Shown: one piece after another, positions 1 through 8,490 of the stretch
How the letters are laid out: every line of letters begins with the position of its first letter
Position numbering within the stretch: the first letter of the stretch is position 1
DNA from: WSZJ01 sp964590435
Lineage (GTDB): Bacteria > Planctomycetota > MHYJ01 > WSZJ01
Direction: 5' to 3'
NCBI GenBank assembly: GCA_964590435.1
Contig: CAZPWT010000012.1
Coordinates: 1-64,000 of the forward strand
Length of the DNA stretch: 64,000 bases
The notes under the pieces: model-generated
Databases searched by the model: none
Told to the model about the DNA's origin: nothing
Seen by the model: only the letters and a program-made list of their open reading frames with translations
Translations under genes and position numbers: made by a program

Positions 1-148
1 CCTGTCAGAGGACGATCGCGCAAAACGACACTTCGAGAACAGACCGCGTGCTCACCACGCAGGCGGCCCACGCTTCAGGAAACCCGCATGATCGTCCCCG
101 ACGCCGGCCCGCCGGGGGGTGCAACTCCGGTCATGCACCCCATCCCGC

Positions 149-154
149 TATACT
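149..154 (+). promoter_or_regulatory. Putative -10 (TATACT), leaderless arrangement
   Basis: TATACT lies 6 nt before the GTG at 161. A transcript starting 6-7 nt after the hexamer would begin at the start codon, with no room for a Shine-Dalgarno site. No convincing -35 is visible. The same spacing recurs at several genes in this window. The 160 bases left of the gene hold nothing else I recognise. Confidence 0.5.
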
Positions 155-160
155 CGACGC

Positions 161-2689
161 GTGCACCCGAGATCACGATCCCTGCTGGCGCTGGCCCTGG
201 TCTCCCTCGTGCTGCTGCCCGCTTGCCACAAGAAGTCCACCGGCGGCGGCGGGTCGAGCAAGCGCTCCTCCGGCGGAGGCGGCGGCACGCCGCCACCGCC
301 TCCTCCCCCGCCGCCGCCCTCACCCCCGCCGCCCCCCACCTGGGACCTCACGTTCCGGGTAGTGGACGAAGCGGGCGTCGGGATTTCCGGCGCCTCCGTT
401 TTCGCGGGCGGCACGACGCTGACGACCGCCGCGGACGGCACGGCCTCGTTCCCCGGCGCCAACGAACCCGTCGTCCTCCACGTAATCGCGACCGGGTTCC
501 TCGAAGAGCCCTTCCTCCTCGACGAAACGGACAGCGGCTCGACGCGCATTCTCCCTCTTCGCGCCTCGGCCTCCCCCGGCGGGACGCCGCGCGTGGCGGT
601 CCATTTCGGCGGCGACGCCATGCTCGGGCGCCGATACGGCGCGCCGACCCAGCCCGACACCGCCACGGTCACGCCGGGCGACGGCGGCGCCAGCGCCCGC
701 GCCGTCGTTTCCTCCGCCGCGCCGATTCTCCGCGCCGCCAACCTCACCGTCGTCAACCTCGAGACCGTCGTGGGCACGCTCCCGTCCGCCGCGGCTTATC
801 CGCGGAAACGTTTTCTCATCCAGAGCCCGCCGGAAATCACGGAGGCGCTCGAAGAGCTCGGGGTGGACGTCGTGAACCTCGGGAACAATCACCAGCGCGA
901 CTGGCTGGAGGGCGGACTGGCGTCGACGATCGCGGCGATCGACGGGGCGGGGCTGGGACGTCTGGGGGCGGGGCTGACGGAAGCCGAGGCCGGGGCGGCA
1001 CTGCTGCGGGACGCGGGAGGAGTGAAGATCGGATTCCTGTCGTACTGCAGCATCACGGGCGACATCGTGAACGACGCGTACCCGAAGGATGCCGACGCCG
1101 TGCCGCCCGGCATCGACCCTGCGGAACTCTGGCAGTACGAATTCCGTGACTGGGGATTCCCGACTGGCACCGTGCCGATCCCGCTGGCGTCGCGCCGGAT
1201 CGGGTCCGCGTGGGAGCAGATTCTTCTCACCGAGGCAGGCGCGTCGGGACCCGCAGAGGTCGCCGCACTCTGGGCGTCCGCCACCGCGGTGTACCCGGAG
1301 CTGCAGGACTGGGTCGCGCGCCGCGGGCACGGCGGCGCCAACGTGATGATCCCCTCGCGCTTTTCCGCGGACGTCGCCGCCCTCCGCACCGCCGGCGCCG
1401 ATGTCGTCGTCGTCGCCCTTCACGGCGCATTCCAGTACATCGACACCAAGTCTTCCGGGATCGAGTTCGCCGCCCACGCCGCCGTGGACGCGGGGGCGGA
1501 CCTCGTCGTCTGCCACCACTCGCACGTCCTCCAGGGAATGGAGTGGTACGGGGGCCGGCTGGTCTGCTGGAGCCTCGGCAACTGCGTGTTCGACCAGGAC
1601 TTCCTCGCGACGTTCCGGAGCGGCACGCTGCGCACGGTCTGGGAAGGGTCCTCGCTTCTCGAGGCGCGTTTCTATCCGCAGACGATCCTGCGCTATCGCC
1701 CGGCGGCCGTCTCGGGCGAGGCCGGGACGGGCGTGCTGGGGCTCATCCACGAAAGGTCCGACCTGGACTTCCACTCGACGAAGCCGGCGGGCGCGATCCT
1801 GAACACTCAGGTCGCGCCGAATCCGTCGGTGTCGAAGGTCCAGTTTGTCCTGGAAGGGCACGCCGCGCGGCTGCTTGTCGGCCCAGGAGCGTCGACGTCG
1901 TTGACGGTGACGGCCGCCAGTACGGCCGCCGCTGATCTTCCGATGCCGGGACTGACGAGGTCGCGGGCTCCCGGCGGTGGATCACTTCCCGCGGGGCTGC
2001 TGTTCGGCCGCGACCTGTACGGCTACGGCTCGTTCGAAGACGACGCGGCGGACGGCAGCGCGCAGGGCGGCCTGCACTGGAACAATGTGGACGCGGACCC
2101 CGACAAGGGCGTCGTCGTGGACGCGTCCGCATTCTCGGGACACCGCGTCCTCTCCTTCCACAGGGTCTCCACCAACACCACGCGAGTCCGGATGCGCCCC
2201 GTCGCCCGCGTAACGTTCGGCGATCACCGGCTCTGGCAGGACCTCGGGGGCGGAATCGTCGTCCCACTCGATCCCCTTCCCTCCCGCTCCGTCCGCCTCC
2301 GCGCGGCGGCCAGCGGGACGGTCTCGGCTTCGGTCCTGCTCGACGTCTATCACTTCGACGACACCAACCCGACCGAGGATCCCGACTCGGTCCTCCTTCG
2401 CTCGGTCGAGATCCCCTTCTCGACCCCGGGTGACTCGACCTGGAGAGAAGTCTTCGTGGATATCGCGGCCGCCGACCTCGCGCCGTCCGCCGGGCTGACC
2501 GCCAACATGGCGGTGCTGTACGTCGCCCTGTATCCCCCCGCCTCGGGTGAGGCCACCCTCCGCGTCGACAACCTCCAGTTCATCGAATGGCGTGAAGCGG
2601 CGCTCCTTCCCGACGGTTTCTTCGCCGTCGACGCCGTCCGCGGCCCTGGCGCCGCGGCCGCCGTCACGCTCGAAAGGCGCGAGGAGTAG
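161..2689 (+). CDS. Lipoprotein with CapA/PGA_cap-type metallophosphatase-like domain
   Basis: Predicted 842-residue exported lipoprotein. From the GTG at 161 a basic N-terminus and hydrophobic stretch lead to a lipobox (LLPAC, Cys about residue 22), then Gly/Ser- and Pro-rich linkers and a carboxypeptidase-regulatory-like beta domain (about 60-140). Residues about 148-480 match the capsule-synthesis CapA/PGA_cap fold of the calcineurin-like superfamily: FGGDAMLG, VNLE, GNNH, CHHSH and SLGNCVF supply the expected metal-binding Asp, Glu, Asn and His. The last ~250 residues look like a beta-sandwich of unknown function. CapA proteins act in poly-gamma-glutamate or capsule metabolism, but related domains occur widely in cell-surface proteins, so the substrate is unknown. 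An in-frame GTG at 119 would add 14 residues before the signal peptide; 161 is preferred because it fits the lipoprotein signal and the -10 at 149. Confidence 0.8.
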   Translation: MHPRSRSLLALALVSLVLLPACHKKSTGGGGSSKRSSGGGGGTPPPPPPPPPPSPPPPPTWDLTFRVVDEAGVGISGASVFAGGTTLTTAADGTASFPGANEPVVLHVIATGFLEEPFLLDETDSGSTRILPLRASASPGGTPRVAVHFGGDAMLGRRYGAPTQPDTATVTPGDGGASARAVVSSAAPILRAANLTVVNLETVVGTLPSAAAYPRKRFLIQSPPEITEALEELGVDVVNLGNNHQRDWLEGGLASTIAAIDGAGLGRLGAGLTEAEAGAALLRDAGGVKIGFLSYCSITGDIVNDAYPKDADAVPPGIDPAELWQYEFRDWGFPTGTVPIPLASRRIGSAWEQILLTEAGASGPAEVAALWASATAVYPELQDWVARRGHGGANVMIPSRFSADVAALRTAGADVVVVALHGAFQYIDTKSSGIEFAAHAAVDAGADLVVCHHSHVLQGMEWYGGRLVCWSLGNCVFDQDFLATFRSGTLRTVWEGSSLLEARFYPQTILRYRPAAVSGEAGTGVLGLIHERSDLDFHSTKPAGAILNTQVAPNPSVSKVQFVLEGHAARLLVGPGASTSLTVTAASTAAADLPMPGLTRSRAPGGGSLPAGLLFGRDLYGYGSFEDDAADGSAQGGLHWNNVDADPDKGVVVDASAFSGHRVLSFHRVSTNTTRVRMRPVARVTFGDHRLWQDLGGGIVVPLDPLPSRSVRLRAAASGTVSASVLLDVYHFDDTNPTEDPDSVLLRSVEIPFSTPGDSTWREVFVDIAAADLAPSAGLTANMAVLYVALYPPASGEATLRVDNLQFIEWREAALLPDGFFAVDAVRGPGAAAAVTLERREE

Positions 2690-2712
2690 CGGCGCGGATT
2701 CCGGGTGCCGGA

Positions 2713-2718
2713 TACCAT
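2713..2718 (+). promoter_or_regulatory. Putative -10 (TACCAT), leaderless arrangement
   Basis: TACCAT ends 6 nt before the GTG at 2725. The surrounding GGATACCATCCGC recurs exactly, on the minus strand, just upstream of the start at 50022. Confidence 0.45.
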
Positions 2719-2724
2719 CCGCGC

Positions 2725-3999
2725 GTGACCGAAGAGAAAAGCGCCGCCGCCCCCCGCGGCACCCTCGCGCTCGTGGCCGCCGCCTTCGCGCTCTACGCCG
2801 TCCTCGCGTTCGCGACCGGCGTCTACCTGAACGAGGCCGACAGCGACGCGCGGTTCCTCGGCGCCCGCTACGCGCTCGACAACCCGGCGTGGCTGCTCGA
2901 CCCGTGGCACAAGCCCGTGATGACGACGCTCATGGCAGGCGTGATCCTGTTCGGCGGCGGCGCGATCGGCGTGAAGCTCGTGCAGGCGGCGCTCGCGGCG
3001 GCGGCGCTCGCGTTGGTACGCGCCGCGGCGCTTCGCTTCGGCGCGAAGGAACGCGAGACCCTCCTCGCCGTCGCCCTCGCCGGCCTCGCCCCGTTCTGGA
3101 TCCGCGGCATCGCATCCGGCCTCACGGAAACCTCCTGCGCCCTCTTCCTCGCCCTCGCCCTCTGGCTCTGGTCCCGCGAAAAATTCGCCTGGTCCGCGCT
3201 CGCCACCTCCTTCGCCTTCCTCGCACGCTTCGATGCCGTTTTCTTCTGGGCGGCGTGGACGCCCTTCCTTTTCAAGAAGCGCTCCTGGGCCGGCCTGGCG
3301 GCTCTTCCCGCCGCGCCGGTCCTCTGGCACCTCGCCGGGTGGGCGGCGACGGGGAACGCGAAGTTCCTGCTGGCGAACCAGCCGCATCCCTGGGGGCAGT
3401 CGCACTATGGAAGCGGCCCGTGGTGGACGTTTCTCGCGCTCTTGCCGGTGGCCGCGGGGGCGCTGGTCGTACCCGCGATCGCAGGGCTTAAGCGCGCCCC
3501 GCGGCTCGCGCCGGCCGTTTGCGCGACGGTGGTCGTCGGCCACTCGATCCTGTGGACCACGGGAATCCTGGGTTCGTACGGGATGCCGCGCTACCTCGTC
3601 ACGATGATCCCGGCGCTCGCGATCTGCGCGGCGTTCGGGTTCGAGCACGTCCGCAGCCACGCGCGGCCGGCGCTGTTCGCGATCGCCACCGCGGCAGCCG
3701 TCTTCGTCGCGTGGTACCGGCCGAACACGTTCCGCGGCGCGCAGGCCCTCGCCCGGCCCGGCATCGTCACCGATCACTCGACCGTCGCGCGCCTCGCCGG
3801 CGGTGACTGGGTCCGCATCGACCAGTGGCGCAAGCTCCCCGCCGGGACGTGCGTGACGTGGGAGTCCTCGCTCGGCGGAAACGAGGCGTTCGACTCGATC
3901 CCGAAAGACCGCCTCCAGTTCGAGCTGAGCGTGATTCTCCCGCCCGAGTGGCCGTGGGAGAGGAAGTGGGAGGGGCGGATCTACCGGTTGAAAGAGTGA
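2725..3999 (+). CDS. Polytopic membrane protein, GT-C glycosyltransferase-like
   Basis: 424-residue protein with about ten hydrophobic helices alternating with short polar loops. After the first helix a luminal/periplasmic-type loop carries NEADSDARF, the kind of acidic motif found in GT-C (polyprenyl-phosphate sugar-using) glycosyltransferases, and a later loop has NQPHPWGQSHYGSG. The overall pattern resembles dolichyl-phosphate-mannose transferase relatives, but no specific family signature was recognised and the substrate is unknown. It follows the CapA-like lipoprotein by 35 bp, so a role in envelope glycan synthesis is inferred from context only. Start GTG is chosen because TACCAT lies 6 nt upstream and the first helix follows directly. 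Confidence 0.6.
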   Translation: MTEEKSAAAPRGTLALVAAAFALYAVLAFATGVYLNEADSDARFLGARYALDNPAWLLDPWHKPVMTTLMAGVILFGGGAIGVKLVQAALAAAALALVRAAALRFGAKERETLLAVALAGLAPFWIRGIASGLTETSCALFLALALWLWSREKFAWSALATSFAFLARFDAVFFWAAWTPFLFKKRSWAGLAALPAAPVLWHLAGWAATGNAKFLLANQPHPWGQSHYGSGPWWTFLALLPVAAGALVVPAIAGLKRAPRLAPAVCATVVVGHSILWTTGILGSYGMPRYLVTMIPALAICAAFGFEHVRSHARPALFAIATAAAVFVAWYRPNTFRGAQALARPGIVTDHSTVARLAGGDWVRIDQWRKLPAGTCVTWESSLGGNEAFDSIPKDRLQFELSVILPPEWPWERKWEGRIYRLKE

Positions 4000-4000
4000 C

Positions 4001-4128
4001 CAGCGGCGAGCGGCCAGGATTCAGGCGAATGCTCCGGATTCCCGGGGAAAGCAGCCGGCATGCCTTCGGCATCTGGCCGCTGGCAACTCGCCGCTGGCAG
4101 CTGGCAACTCACCATCCGCAACTCGCAG
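4001..4128 (+). repeat. Heptad-repeat element, CTGGCAA type
   Basis: From 4073 to about 4128 the sequence is a degenerate 7-nt tandem (CTGGCCG, CTGGCAA, CTCGCCG, CTGGCAG, CTGGCAA and decayed units). A shorter opposing arm, CCAGCGGCGAGCGGCCAG at 4001-4018, is complementary to parts of it. Between them is a small hairpin (ATGCC-TTC-GGCAT, 4060-4072). It starts right after the stop of the gene ending at 3999 and fills most of the gap to the Rieske gene. Confidence 0.6.
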
Positions 4129-4158
4129 TTTCGTTACGTGAACGCTAATGTGAGGCGG

Positions 4159-4572
4159 ATGAGCGAGCCGACGACACGACGCGATTTCCTGAACCACGCC
4201 CTCGCTGCCTGGGCCGCGACCGCGGCGGCGGGCGGCGCGGCGGCGATGGGCGCCTCGCTGTGGCCGCGCACCGAGCCCCCGGCGACCGCGCGCGTCCCGA
4301 AATCCTCGCTCGAGGCGGGCCGCGCCGCGGGATCGGTCCGCGGCGTTCCCTTCGTGCTGCTCGCTTCCGGTTCGGGCGCGACGGCGCTCTCGCTCGTCTG
4401 TACCCACGCCCGATGCATCGTGAAGTGGACCGACGCGGAGAAGCGCTTCCTCTGCCCGTGCCACCGCGGCGCCTTCGACGCGGACGGGCGCGTCCTCTCC
4501 GGGCCGCCCCCCGCGCCCCTTCGACGGCTGGAGGTCCGCGACGCCGGCGACGCATGGGAGGTGACGGGATGA
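4159..4572 (+). CDS. Rieske [2Fe-2S] protein of a cytochrome bc-type complex
   Basis: 137-residue electron-transfer subunit that would pass electrons from quinol to a c-type cytochrome on the outer face of the inner membrane. The N-terminus has a twin-arginine pattern (TTRRDFLN) followed by an Ala-rich hydrophobic anchor (residues ~10-35), as usual for Rieske proteins exported folded by Tat. Both cluster boxes are present: CTHARC (Cys and His ligands plus the disulfide Cys) and CPCHRGAF. The ATG at 4159 follows a purine-rich GAGGCGG. Its stop overlaps the cytochrome b start by 4 nt (ATGA), so the two are translationally coupled. The box variants (ARC for the usual LGC, HRG for HGS) are mild. 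Confidence 0.92.
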   Translation: MSEPTTRRDFLNHALAAWAATAAAGGAAAMGASLWPRTEPPATARVPKSSLEAGRAAGSVRGVPFVLLASGSGATALSLVCTHARCIVKWTDAEKRFLCPCHRGAFDADGRVLSGPPPAPLRRLEVRDAGDAWEVTG

Positions 4573-5714
4573 GCGTGCTGCTGGAGTGGCTGGACCGGAG
4601 GGTGGGGTGGCGTGAAGCGCGGGCGAGGACGCTGGCGGACCTGACGCGGCCGCAGCCGGCGGGGATCGGGTGGGGGATGGCGCTGGGGGCGGTGGCGCTG
4701 GCGCTGCTGGCGCTCGAGGCGCTGAGCGGGGTGGTGCTGTCGTTCCATTACAGGGCGACGCCGGAAGCGGCGCACGGGAGCGTGGCGGCGATCCGGGACG
4801 TGGTGCCGATGGGGTGGCTCTGGCTTTCGATCCATGGGTGGGGGACGCACGGGCTGGTGGCGGTGGCGATGCTGCACGCAGCCAAGGTTTTTATTTCGGG
4901 AGGGCACAAGCGGCCCCGCGAGCTCACCTGGGTCTCCGGCGCGCTGGCGCTCTTCGCCGTCCTCGCCCTCTCGATCACCGGGCACCTCTTGCCGTGGACG
5001 AACGAAGCGTACTGGGCGACGGCGGTGCGGCTCGGGCACATCGAGGACGCGCCGCTGGTCGGCTCGTTCGCGGCGCGGCTGCTGCGCGGCGGCGACGACG
5101 TCGGCGCGCCGACCCTGACGCGCTTCTATGTGCTCCACATCCTCGTCCTCCCCGCCGTCCTCGCGGCGCTCCTGTGCGTCCACCTGCGGCTCGTCCGCCG
5201 CCTCGGGCTCGCGCCGGCGGTGACGACGGACGAAGAAGAATCGCGGGGCCACGCGGCGTGCTGCGAGGGCGGCGAACCGTGCCTGCCGAACCTCGCGCTG
5301 CGCGCCGCCGCGGCGGCGGCCGTCGCCGCCGGGGTGCTCGTCACGATCGCCGCCGTGTTCCCGAATGAGCCGTCGCCGAAAGCCGGCGGCCCCACCCCCG
5401 CCGGCCTCCGCCCGGAGTGGTTCTTCCTCGCCCTCTTCCAGTTCCTCAAGTACTGGCCCGCGCGCGTCCTCGGCCTCCCCGGCGACACCGTCGGCCAGCT
5501 CCTCCCGATGCTCGCCACCGCCGCGTTCGCGCTCCTTCCCTTCCTCGACCGCTCCCCGGAGCGCCGCCTCTCGGCCCGCAAGCGCTCCCTCGCCGTCGTC
5601 GCCGCCTGCCTCCTCGCCTGGGGCGCGCTCACGTTCCTCGGCGCCGTCGCCGATCGCGAGGTCAGCGCCTTCGGCCGCGCGTGGCGGTTCGACACTTACG
5701 GGAGGCCGCGATGA
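4569..5714 (+). CDS. Cytochrome b (b6-type His spacing), quinol oxidase core subunit
   Basis: 381-residue membrane protein joining a cytochrome b N-terminal half to a subunit-IV-like C-terminal half. Haem ligands fit the family: the second helix carries SIHGWGTH...LH with His residues 14 apart, and the fourth has two His separated by 14 residues, the spacing of cytochrome b6 rather than mitochondrial b. GHLLPW follows in the usual place. The Qo-site PEWY motif appears as PEWF (AGLRPEWFFLALFQFLKYW). Between the halves is a Cys-rich cytosolic-type loop (CCEGGEPC). It sits between the Rieske gene and an 11-haem cytochrome gene, with 4-nt overlaps on both sides, so the three very likely form one complex that oxidises menaquinol. 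Confidence 0.92.
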   Translation: MSVLLEWLDRRVGWREARARTLADLTRPQPAGIGWGMALGAVALALLALEALSGVVLSFHYRATPEAAHGSVAAIRDVVPMGWLWLSIHGWGTHGLVAVAMLHAAKVFISGGHKRPRELTWVSGALALFAVLALSITGHLLPWTNEAYWATAVRLGHIEDAPLVGSFAARLLRGGDDVGAPTLTRFYVLHILVLPAVLAALLCVHLRLVRRLGLAPAVTTDEEESRGHAACCEGGEPCLPNLALRAAAAAAVAAGVLVTIAAVFPNEPSPKAGGPTPAGLRPEWFFLALFQFLKYWPARVLGLPGDTVGQLLPMLATAAFALLPFLDRSPERRLSARKRSLAVVAACLLAWGALTFLGAVADREVSAFGRAWRFDTYGRPR

Positions 5715-7087
5715 AGCGCCTCCTCCTGCTCCTGGCGATCGCTTCCCGCGCCGCGGCGCAGAACACGTGCGTCGAGTGCCACGACGGGCCGCAGGCGCCG
5801 GTCGAGAAATCGGCGCACCCGCAGTTGTCGTGCACCGACTGCCACAACGGCGACTCTGCGGCGGCCGAGATGGAGGCGTCGCACTCCGCGGCGAAGAAGT
5901 TCATCGGCAAGCCGAAGGCGGCGGAGCTCGCGACGATGTGCGGGGACTGCCACAAGCAGGCGGCCGCGGCGTGGCTGAAATCGCCGCACCGCGAGGCGAT
6001 GGCCAAGGGCGACCCGGCCGGCGCTTCGTGCGCGGCCTGCCACACCCGCGCTGCCGACCCTTCGTCGCACGCGATCGTGGACTGCGGCGACGCGGACGCG
6101 CCGTCGGCGCGGCTGCATGTGGCGGCGACGTGCGCAAAGTGTCACTCGGACGCGGGGAAAATGACGAGAAGCGGCCTCCGCATCGACGCGGTGGATCTCT
6201 ACACGAAGAGCCCGCACGGTCACAACGTCCTCGAGGAGAAGGCCAGCGACGGCGCTTCTTGCATCGACTGCCACGCGCCGCACGAGTCGCTTCGCTCGAC
6301 CGATCCGTCGAGCGGGACGCACCCGGTGAAGCAGGCGGAGACGTGCGGCCGTTGCCATGGGGACGAGAAGGTGATGAAGCCGCATCAACTCAGCCACGGG
6401 CTCGTGGCGAAGTTCAAGGGTTCGCCCCACGCGCGAGGTCTGGCGGACGGCGCGCCGTCGTGCGCGGGGTGCCACGGGCCGCATCGTGTGCGCGTCCCGG
6501 CGCTCGAGGAACTGTCGACGCAATGCGGCGCGTGCCACGAGGGACCCGCGCGCGAACTGGCCGCCGGGCCGCACGGCAACGCGACGTGGACGGACCCGCG
6601 GAGCGGCGTCGCGGAGCCGGTCACGTGCGAAAGCTGCCACGGCGCCCACGGCGCCGGCCGCCCCCAAACCCCGTGGGCCGCGAAATCCTGCGGCAAGTGC
6701 CACGAGGCCGGCACCCCCGCCCTCGCCGCGGGCGAACGCCTCTACGAAATCAGCGCCGCCACGCGCGCCGACCTCTTCGAACTCCATGGCCTCCTCGACC
6801 GCGCCAAATCCCGCGGCCACGATTTCGGCCAGGGATGCGAAGCGCTTTCGGCGCTCGACGGGATGTACGAAGACCTGGCGGCCCACGCGCACGGCGTCCG
6901 CCCCGAAACCAACGCGAAGATGCGCGAGTCCTTCGTGCGCGATGCGAGCGCCCTCAAGGCGCACCTGGCCGAGCGAGCGCCGGAGAAGCGGTCGATCGGC
7001 TGGCTCCCCTGGATGTGGGCGTTCCTGTTCGCGGGAGTCGGGCTGATGTGGCTCAAGAGCCGCCGAGTTTCGGACAGGCACGGTTAG
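5711..7087 (+). CDS. Membrane-anchored 11-haem cytochrome c
   Basis: 458-residue exported cytochrome with a signal peptide (residues 1-17) and a single C-terminal helix (WLPWMWAFLFAGVGLMWL) followed by a basic tail. Eleven CXXCH motifs are visible: CVECH, CTDCH, CGDCH, CAACH, CAKCH, CIDCH, CGRCH, CAGCH, CGACH, CESCH and CGKCH, spread over the first ~330 residues; the region after them is helical with few cysteines. It replaces the usual cytochrome c1 or f in the operon, and the 4-nt overlap with cytochrome b argues for a stoichiometric subunit that wires the bc complex to a periplasmic acceptor. The acceptor is not evident from the window. Confidence 0.9.
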   Translation: MKRLLLLLAIASRAAAQNTCVECHDGPQAPVEKSAHPQLSCTDCHNGDSAAAEMEASHSAAKKFIGKPKAAELATMCGDCHKQAAAAWLKSPHREAMAKGDPAGASCAACHTRAADPSSHAIVDCGDADAPSARLHVAATCAKCHSDAGKMTRSGLRIDAVDLYTKSPHGHNVLEEKASDGASCIDCHAPHESLRSTDPSSGTHPVKQAETCGRCHGDEKVMKPHQLSHGLVAKFKGSPHARGLADGAPSCAGCHGPHRVRVPALEELSTQCGACHEGPARELAAGPHGNATWTDPRSGVAEPVTCESCHGAHGAGRPQTPWAAKSCGKCHEAGTPALAAGERLYEISAATRADLFELHGLLDRAKSRGHDFGQGCEALSALDGMYEDLAAHAHGVRPETNAKMRESFVRDASALKAHLAERAPEKRSIGWLPWMWAFLFAGVGLMWLKSRRVSDRHG

Positions 7088-8409
7088 GGCCGGTACACGT
7101 ACTCCAGCTTCAGCCGGTCCGGGTCCTCGAAGTACACCGCATAGTGCGGCTCCTCCATCGTCCCCGTCTCCAGCGGGCCGCCGTACAGCACCGTCATCCC
7201 TTCCCACATCAGCCACTCGTGCAGCACGTCCACCGCTTCCTTCGACGGCGCCGCGAACGCGATGTGGTTCACGCCGACGTTCTTGCGGTGGTACCCCTTG
7301 GACTTCCACGGGTCCTTCGCCTGCACGAGCTTCATCGAGAACTCGCCGTGCGTGAACGAGAGCCAACCGTCGGCGGACTCGCCGCGCTCGAACCCGAACC
7401 GCGGCAGCAGGCGGCCGTAGAAGCTGCGCGACTCCTCGAGATTCGAGACGTTCAGCTCGAAATGGTGGAACGCGCCGCGGCGGCGGTCGGCGGTCTTCGG
7501 CGGCGGCGCCGGCGCGACGTCCTTGAACGCCCCCGCGGAAATCTGCCCGGGCAGCAGCGTCGGCGGGTCCTCCGAGCGCCGCGTCCCCGGCGTCTTCACC
7601 GGCGCGTTCTCGTCCGGCAGCTTCAGGAAAGTCCACCCCTCCGCCGCCCGCGCGATCACCGTCTCCGTCACCTGCGCCACCGACTCCGCTTCCTCCGCCC
7701 GCACCCCGCCCAGCCGCAGCCGCCCGCCGGGATTCAGCTTCTTCTGGTACTCCCCGCTCCGCTTGAGGTGCACCTCCGTCGTCACGTTCGCGATGATCGT
7801 GTCGAACTTCCCCGGGCACCGCGCCAGCGACCCTTCCATGAACGTCACCCGCTCGATCGCGTTCTCCTTCACGTTCTTCCGCGCCTCGTCGAGCGCCCGA
7901 CGGTCGATGTCCGTCGCCAGCACCTCCGTCGCGCCGAGCTGGATCGCCGCCATCGCCAGGATCCCCGACCCCGTCCCCATGTCCAGCACCTTGCCCAGCG
8001 GCCGCACCGCCGCCATCTCCTCCATCTCCAGCAGCATCAGCCTCGTCGTCGGGTGGTCCCCCGACCCGAACGCCATCCCCGCGTCGATTTTCAGATTTCT
8101 CATCCCCGGGCGCGGCCCGTGGTGCGACGGATACACGCACCACCCCCCGATGATCAGCGGCGGCGACTTGCGCTTCCACGCCTCCGTCCAGTCCTCCTCC
8201 TCCACCCACTCCGCACTCTCGAGCTTCCCCCCCCACGCCGTCGCCACCGCCTTCGCCTCCTCGACGACTTCCTTCTGGAAGTGCGCCTCGAGCAGCGACG
8301 GCTCCCCCTCCGTGATGTGCACGCCGCTGCAGCCGACCTCGGCCAGCGAGGCCGCGGCGTCCTCCGCCGCGGCGGCGGGAGTGGTAAGACGGATGCGGAA
8401 GAGCTTCAT
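7084..8409 (-). CDS. prmA: Ribosomal protein L11 methyltransferase (PrmA) fused to a VOC/glyoxalase-like domain
   Basis: 441 residues, against roughly 290 for ordinary PrmA. Residues 1-~265 are a PrmA-type SAM methyltransferase: the substrate-recognition N-terminal domain, then IDAGMAFGSGDHPTT, the SAM-binding VLDMGTGSGILAMAA and IIANVT. PrmA trimethylates ribosomal protein L11. After a Pro/Ala-rich linker (~270-300) the C-terminal ~140 residues form a vicinal-oxygen-chelate domain: FHHFELNVSNLEESRSFY at its start, NHIAFAA in the middle and AVYFEDPDRLKLEYV at its end, retaining candidate metal-binding His and Glu. I do not know this fusion from the family. The stop overlaps that of the convergent cytochrome gene by 3 nt. 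No separate start for the VOC half is needed; the frame is open throughout. Confidence 0.85.
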   Translation of the reverse strand: MKLFRIRLTTPAAAAEDAAASLAEVGCSGVHITEGEPSLLEAHFQKEVVEEAKAVATAWGGKLESAEWVEEEDWTEAWKRKSPPLIIGGWCVYPSHHGPRPGMRNLKIDAGMAFGSGDHPTTRLMLLEMEEMAAVRPLGKVLDMGTGSGILAMAAIQLGATEVLATDIDRRALDEARKNVKENAIERVTFMEGSLARCPGKFDTIIANVTTEVHLKRSGEYQKKLNPGGRLRLGGVRAEEAESVAQVTETVIARAAEGWTFLKLPDENAPVKTPGTRRSEDPPTLLPGQISAGAFKDVAPAPPPKTADRRRGAFHHFELNVSNLEESRSFYGRLLPRFGFERGESADGWLSFTHGEFSMKLVQAKDPWKSKGYHRKNVGVNHIAFAAPSKEAVDVLHEWLMWEGMTVLYGGPLETGTMEEPHYAVYFEDPDRLKLEYVYRP

Positions 8410-8475
8410 TCGGGGGGAGAGAATGCCAGAAGCGGCGCTCCGCGGGAAGGGCGGGTACTGATCGATTCCTGTCGC

Positions 8476-8481
8476 TATCCT
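8476..8481 (+). promoter_or_regulatory. Putative -10 (TATCCT), near-leaderless
   Basis: TATCCT lies 9 nt before the ATG at 8491, giving a 5' leader of only two or three bases if transcription starts 6-7 nt downstream. No Shine-Dalgarno sequence is present. Confidence 0.35.
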
Positions 8482-8490
8482 TACGGGCCG

